DNA of 6,210 nucleotides, taken from assembly GCA_900545995.1 (NCBI GenBank), contig URBM01000109.1, positions 1 through 6,210 of the forward strand, written 5' to 3'. This DNA is from an uncultured Collinsella sp. Its GTDB lineage: Bacteria > Actinomycetota > Coriobacteriia > Coriobacteriales > Coriobacteriaceae. The translations under genes and the position numbers were made by a program. The notes under the pieces are model-generated. The model ran no database searches and had not been told where the DNA came from. It worked only from the letters and a program-made list of their open reading frames with translations. The stretch's first letter is position 1. Each line of letters starts with the position of its first letter. Of this stretch, positions 5,961 to 6,210 are shown piece by piece.

Positions 5961-6210
5961 GACACAGCCGAGGAACGCCCTCCTTGTAACCGAATTCTGG
6001 ACGCCTCGCCGCCCCGAGCGTTGTTTCCAAGCCCCAAAATCGCTCTTTTCGAGCCGGCTCCAAGAGGTCGTGGGCAAAAAGGGCAAATATGAGTACTGTT
6101 ACCATTTTAGTAGCAGGCAAAACCACCCAAAATGACGACCGAGCGACCCCTACAACGGTCGCGCGCGCAGACGTGGTGTAAGAGTGTCCTGAGGTCCGTC
6201 GCTGCAAGTC
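5961..6210. other. Non-coding tail with repeat-like features; no gene identified
   Basis: Together with the hairpin and direct repeats before it, this makes a 355-bp stretch without a convincing gene. It holds a perfect palindrome GAGCCGGCTC (6051-6060) that shares its GCCGGC core with the one at 5937-5946, short inverted pairs CATTTT/AAAATG (6103-6108 with 6129-6134) and CGACCG/CGGTCG, and GAGTGTCC (6182-6189), which is the exact inverse of GGACACTC at 5951-5958. Open frames of 50-90 codons on the minus strand and a 30-codon frame on the plus strand overlap here, but none resembles a known protein. No tRNA, rRNA or riboswitch that I can recognise is present. Confidence 0.5.

Noticed and set aside
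5160..6086. 308-codon minus-strand open frame across the end of the acyltransferase gene
   Set aside because: It overlaps the well-supported SGNH coding region in antisense and its translation has no recognisable family; long antisense frames are common in GC-rich coding DNA.
6113..6127. GKTT in the 30-residue frame read as a nucleotide-binding P-loop
   Set aside because: The required upstream glycine and strand context are missing and the peptide is far too short for such a domain.
6103..6134. Structured non-coding RNA in the tail
   Set aside because: The CATTTT/AAAATG pairing and neighbouring short stems are weak, and no promoter or terminator frames an RNA gene. Covariation across copies would be needed.
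5947..6207. 86-codon minus-strand frame in the tail region (inner ATG at 6105)
   Set aside because: Neither possible start has a ribosome site, no family is recognised, and it overlaps repeat-like sequence. It is left as part of the non-coding tail unless copies show coding constraint.

Overview
The window is high-GC bacterial DNA with short intergenic gaps, AGGAGG-type ribosome sites and intrinsic terminators. Its gene content (LuxS, a DUF4867 protein, a ribokinase/nucleoside hydrolase pair, an OatA-like acyltransferase) and protein style suggest a gut actinomycete of the Coriobacteriia, most likely Collinsella or a close relative. The assignment rests on gene content and sequence style only; no database comparison was possible.

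Layout. Bases 1-3426 carry four minus-strand genes in three transcription units. Read in the direction of transcription (right to left), they are: ribokinase (start 3415), a nucleoside hydrolase 30 bp downstream (start 2422), then after a 102-bp gap holding a long hairpin, luxS (start 1345), which ends in a clear intrinsic terminator at 796-827. A separate DUF4867 gene follows (start 722) and ends in its own terminator at 2-38. Divergent from ribokinase, across a 187-bp intergenic region, is a 750-residue plus-strand membrane acyltransferase with an extracellular SGNH esterase-like domain (3603-5855), which ends next to an 18-bp GC-rich hairpin. The last 355 bases hold no convincing gene. They contain a near-perfect direct repeat around a palindrome and look like a dispersed intergenic repeat.

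How the genes fit together. The nucleoside hydrolase frees ribose from nucleosides and ribokinase turns it into ribose 5-phosphate, so the pair is a coherent salvage operon. LuxS splits S-ribosylhomocysteine, completing the detoxification of S-adenosylhomocysteine and producing the AI-2 precursor. It appears to have its own promoter, placed inside the hairpin that separates it from the salvage operon. The acyltransferase resembles peptidoglycan O-acetyltransferases and is probably unrelated to the salvage genes. The DUF4867 protein has a cupin-like look but no assigned function.

Most of the window is ordinary chromosome. The points most worth a second look are the luxS promoter embedded in a long inverted repeat, a calcium-binding-like Asp-rich linker in the acyltransferase, and the repeat-like region after 5917. 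I did not find a convincing undescribed multi-gene system.
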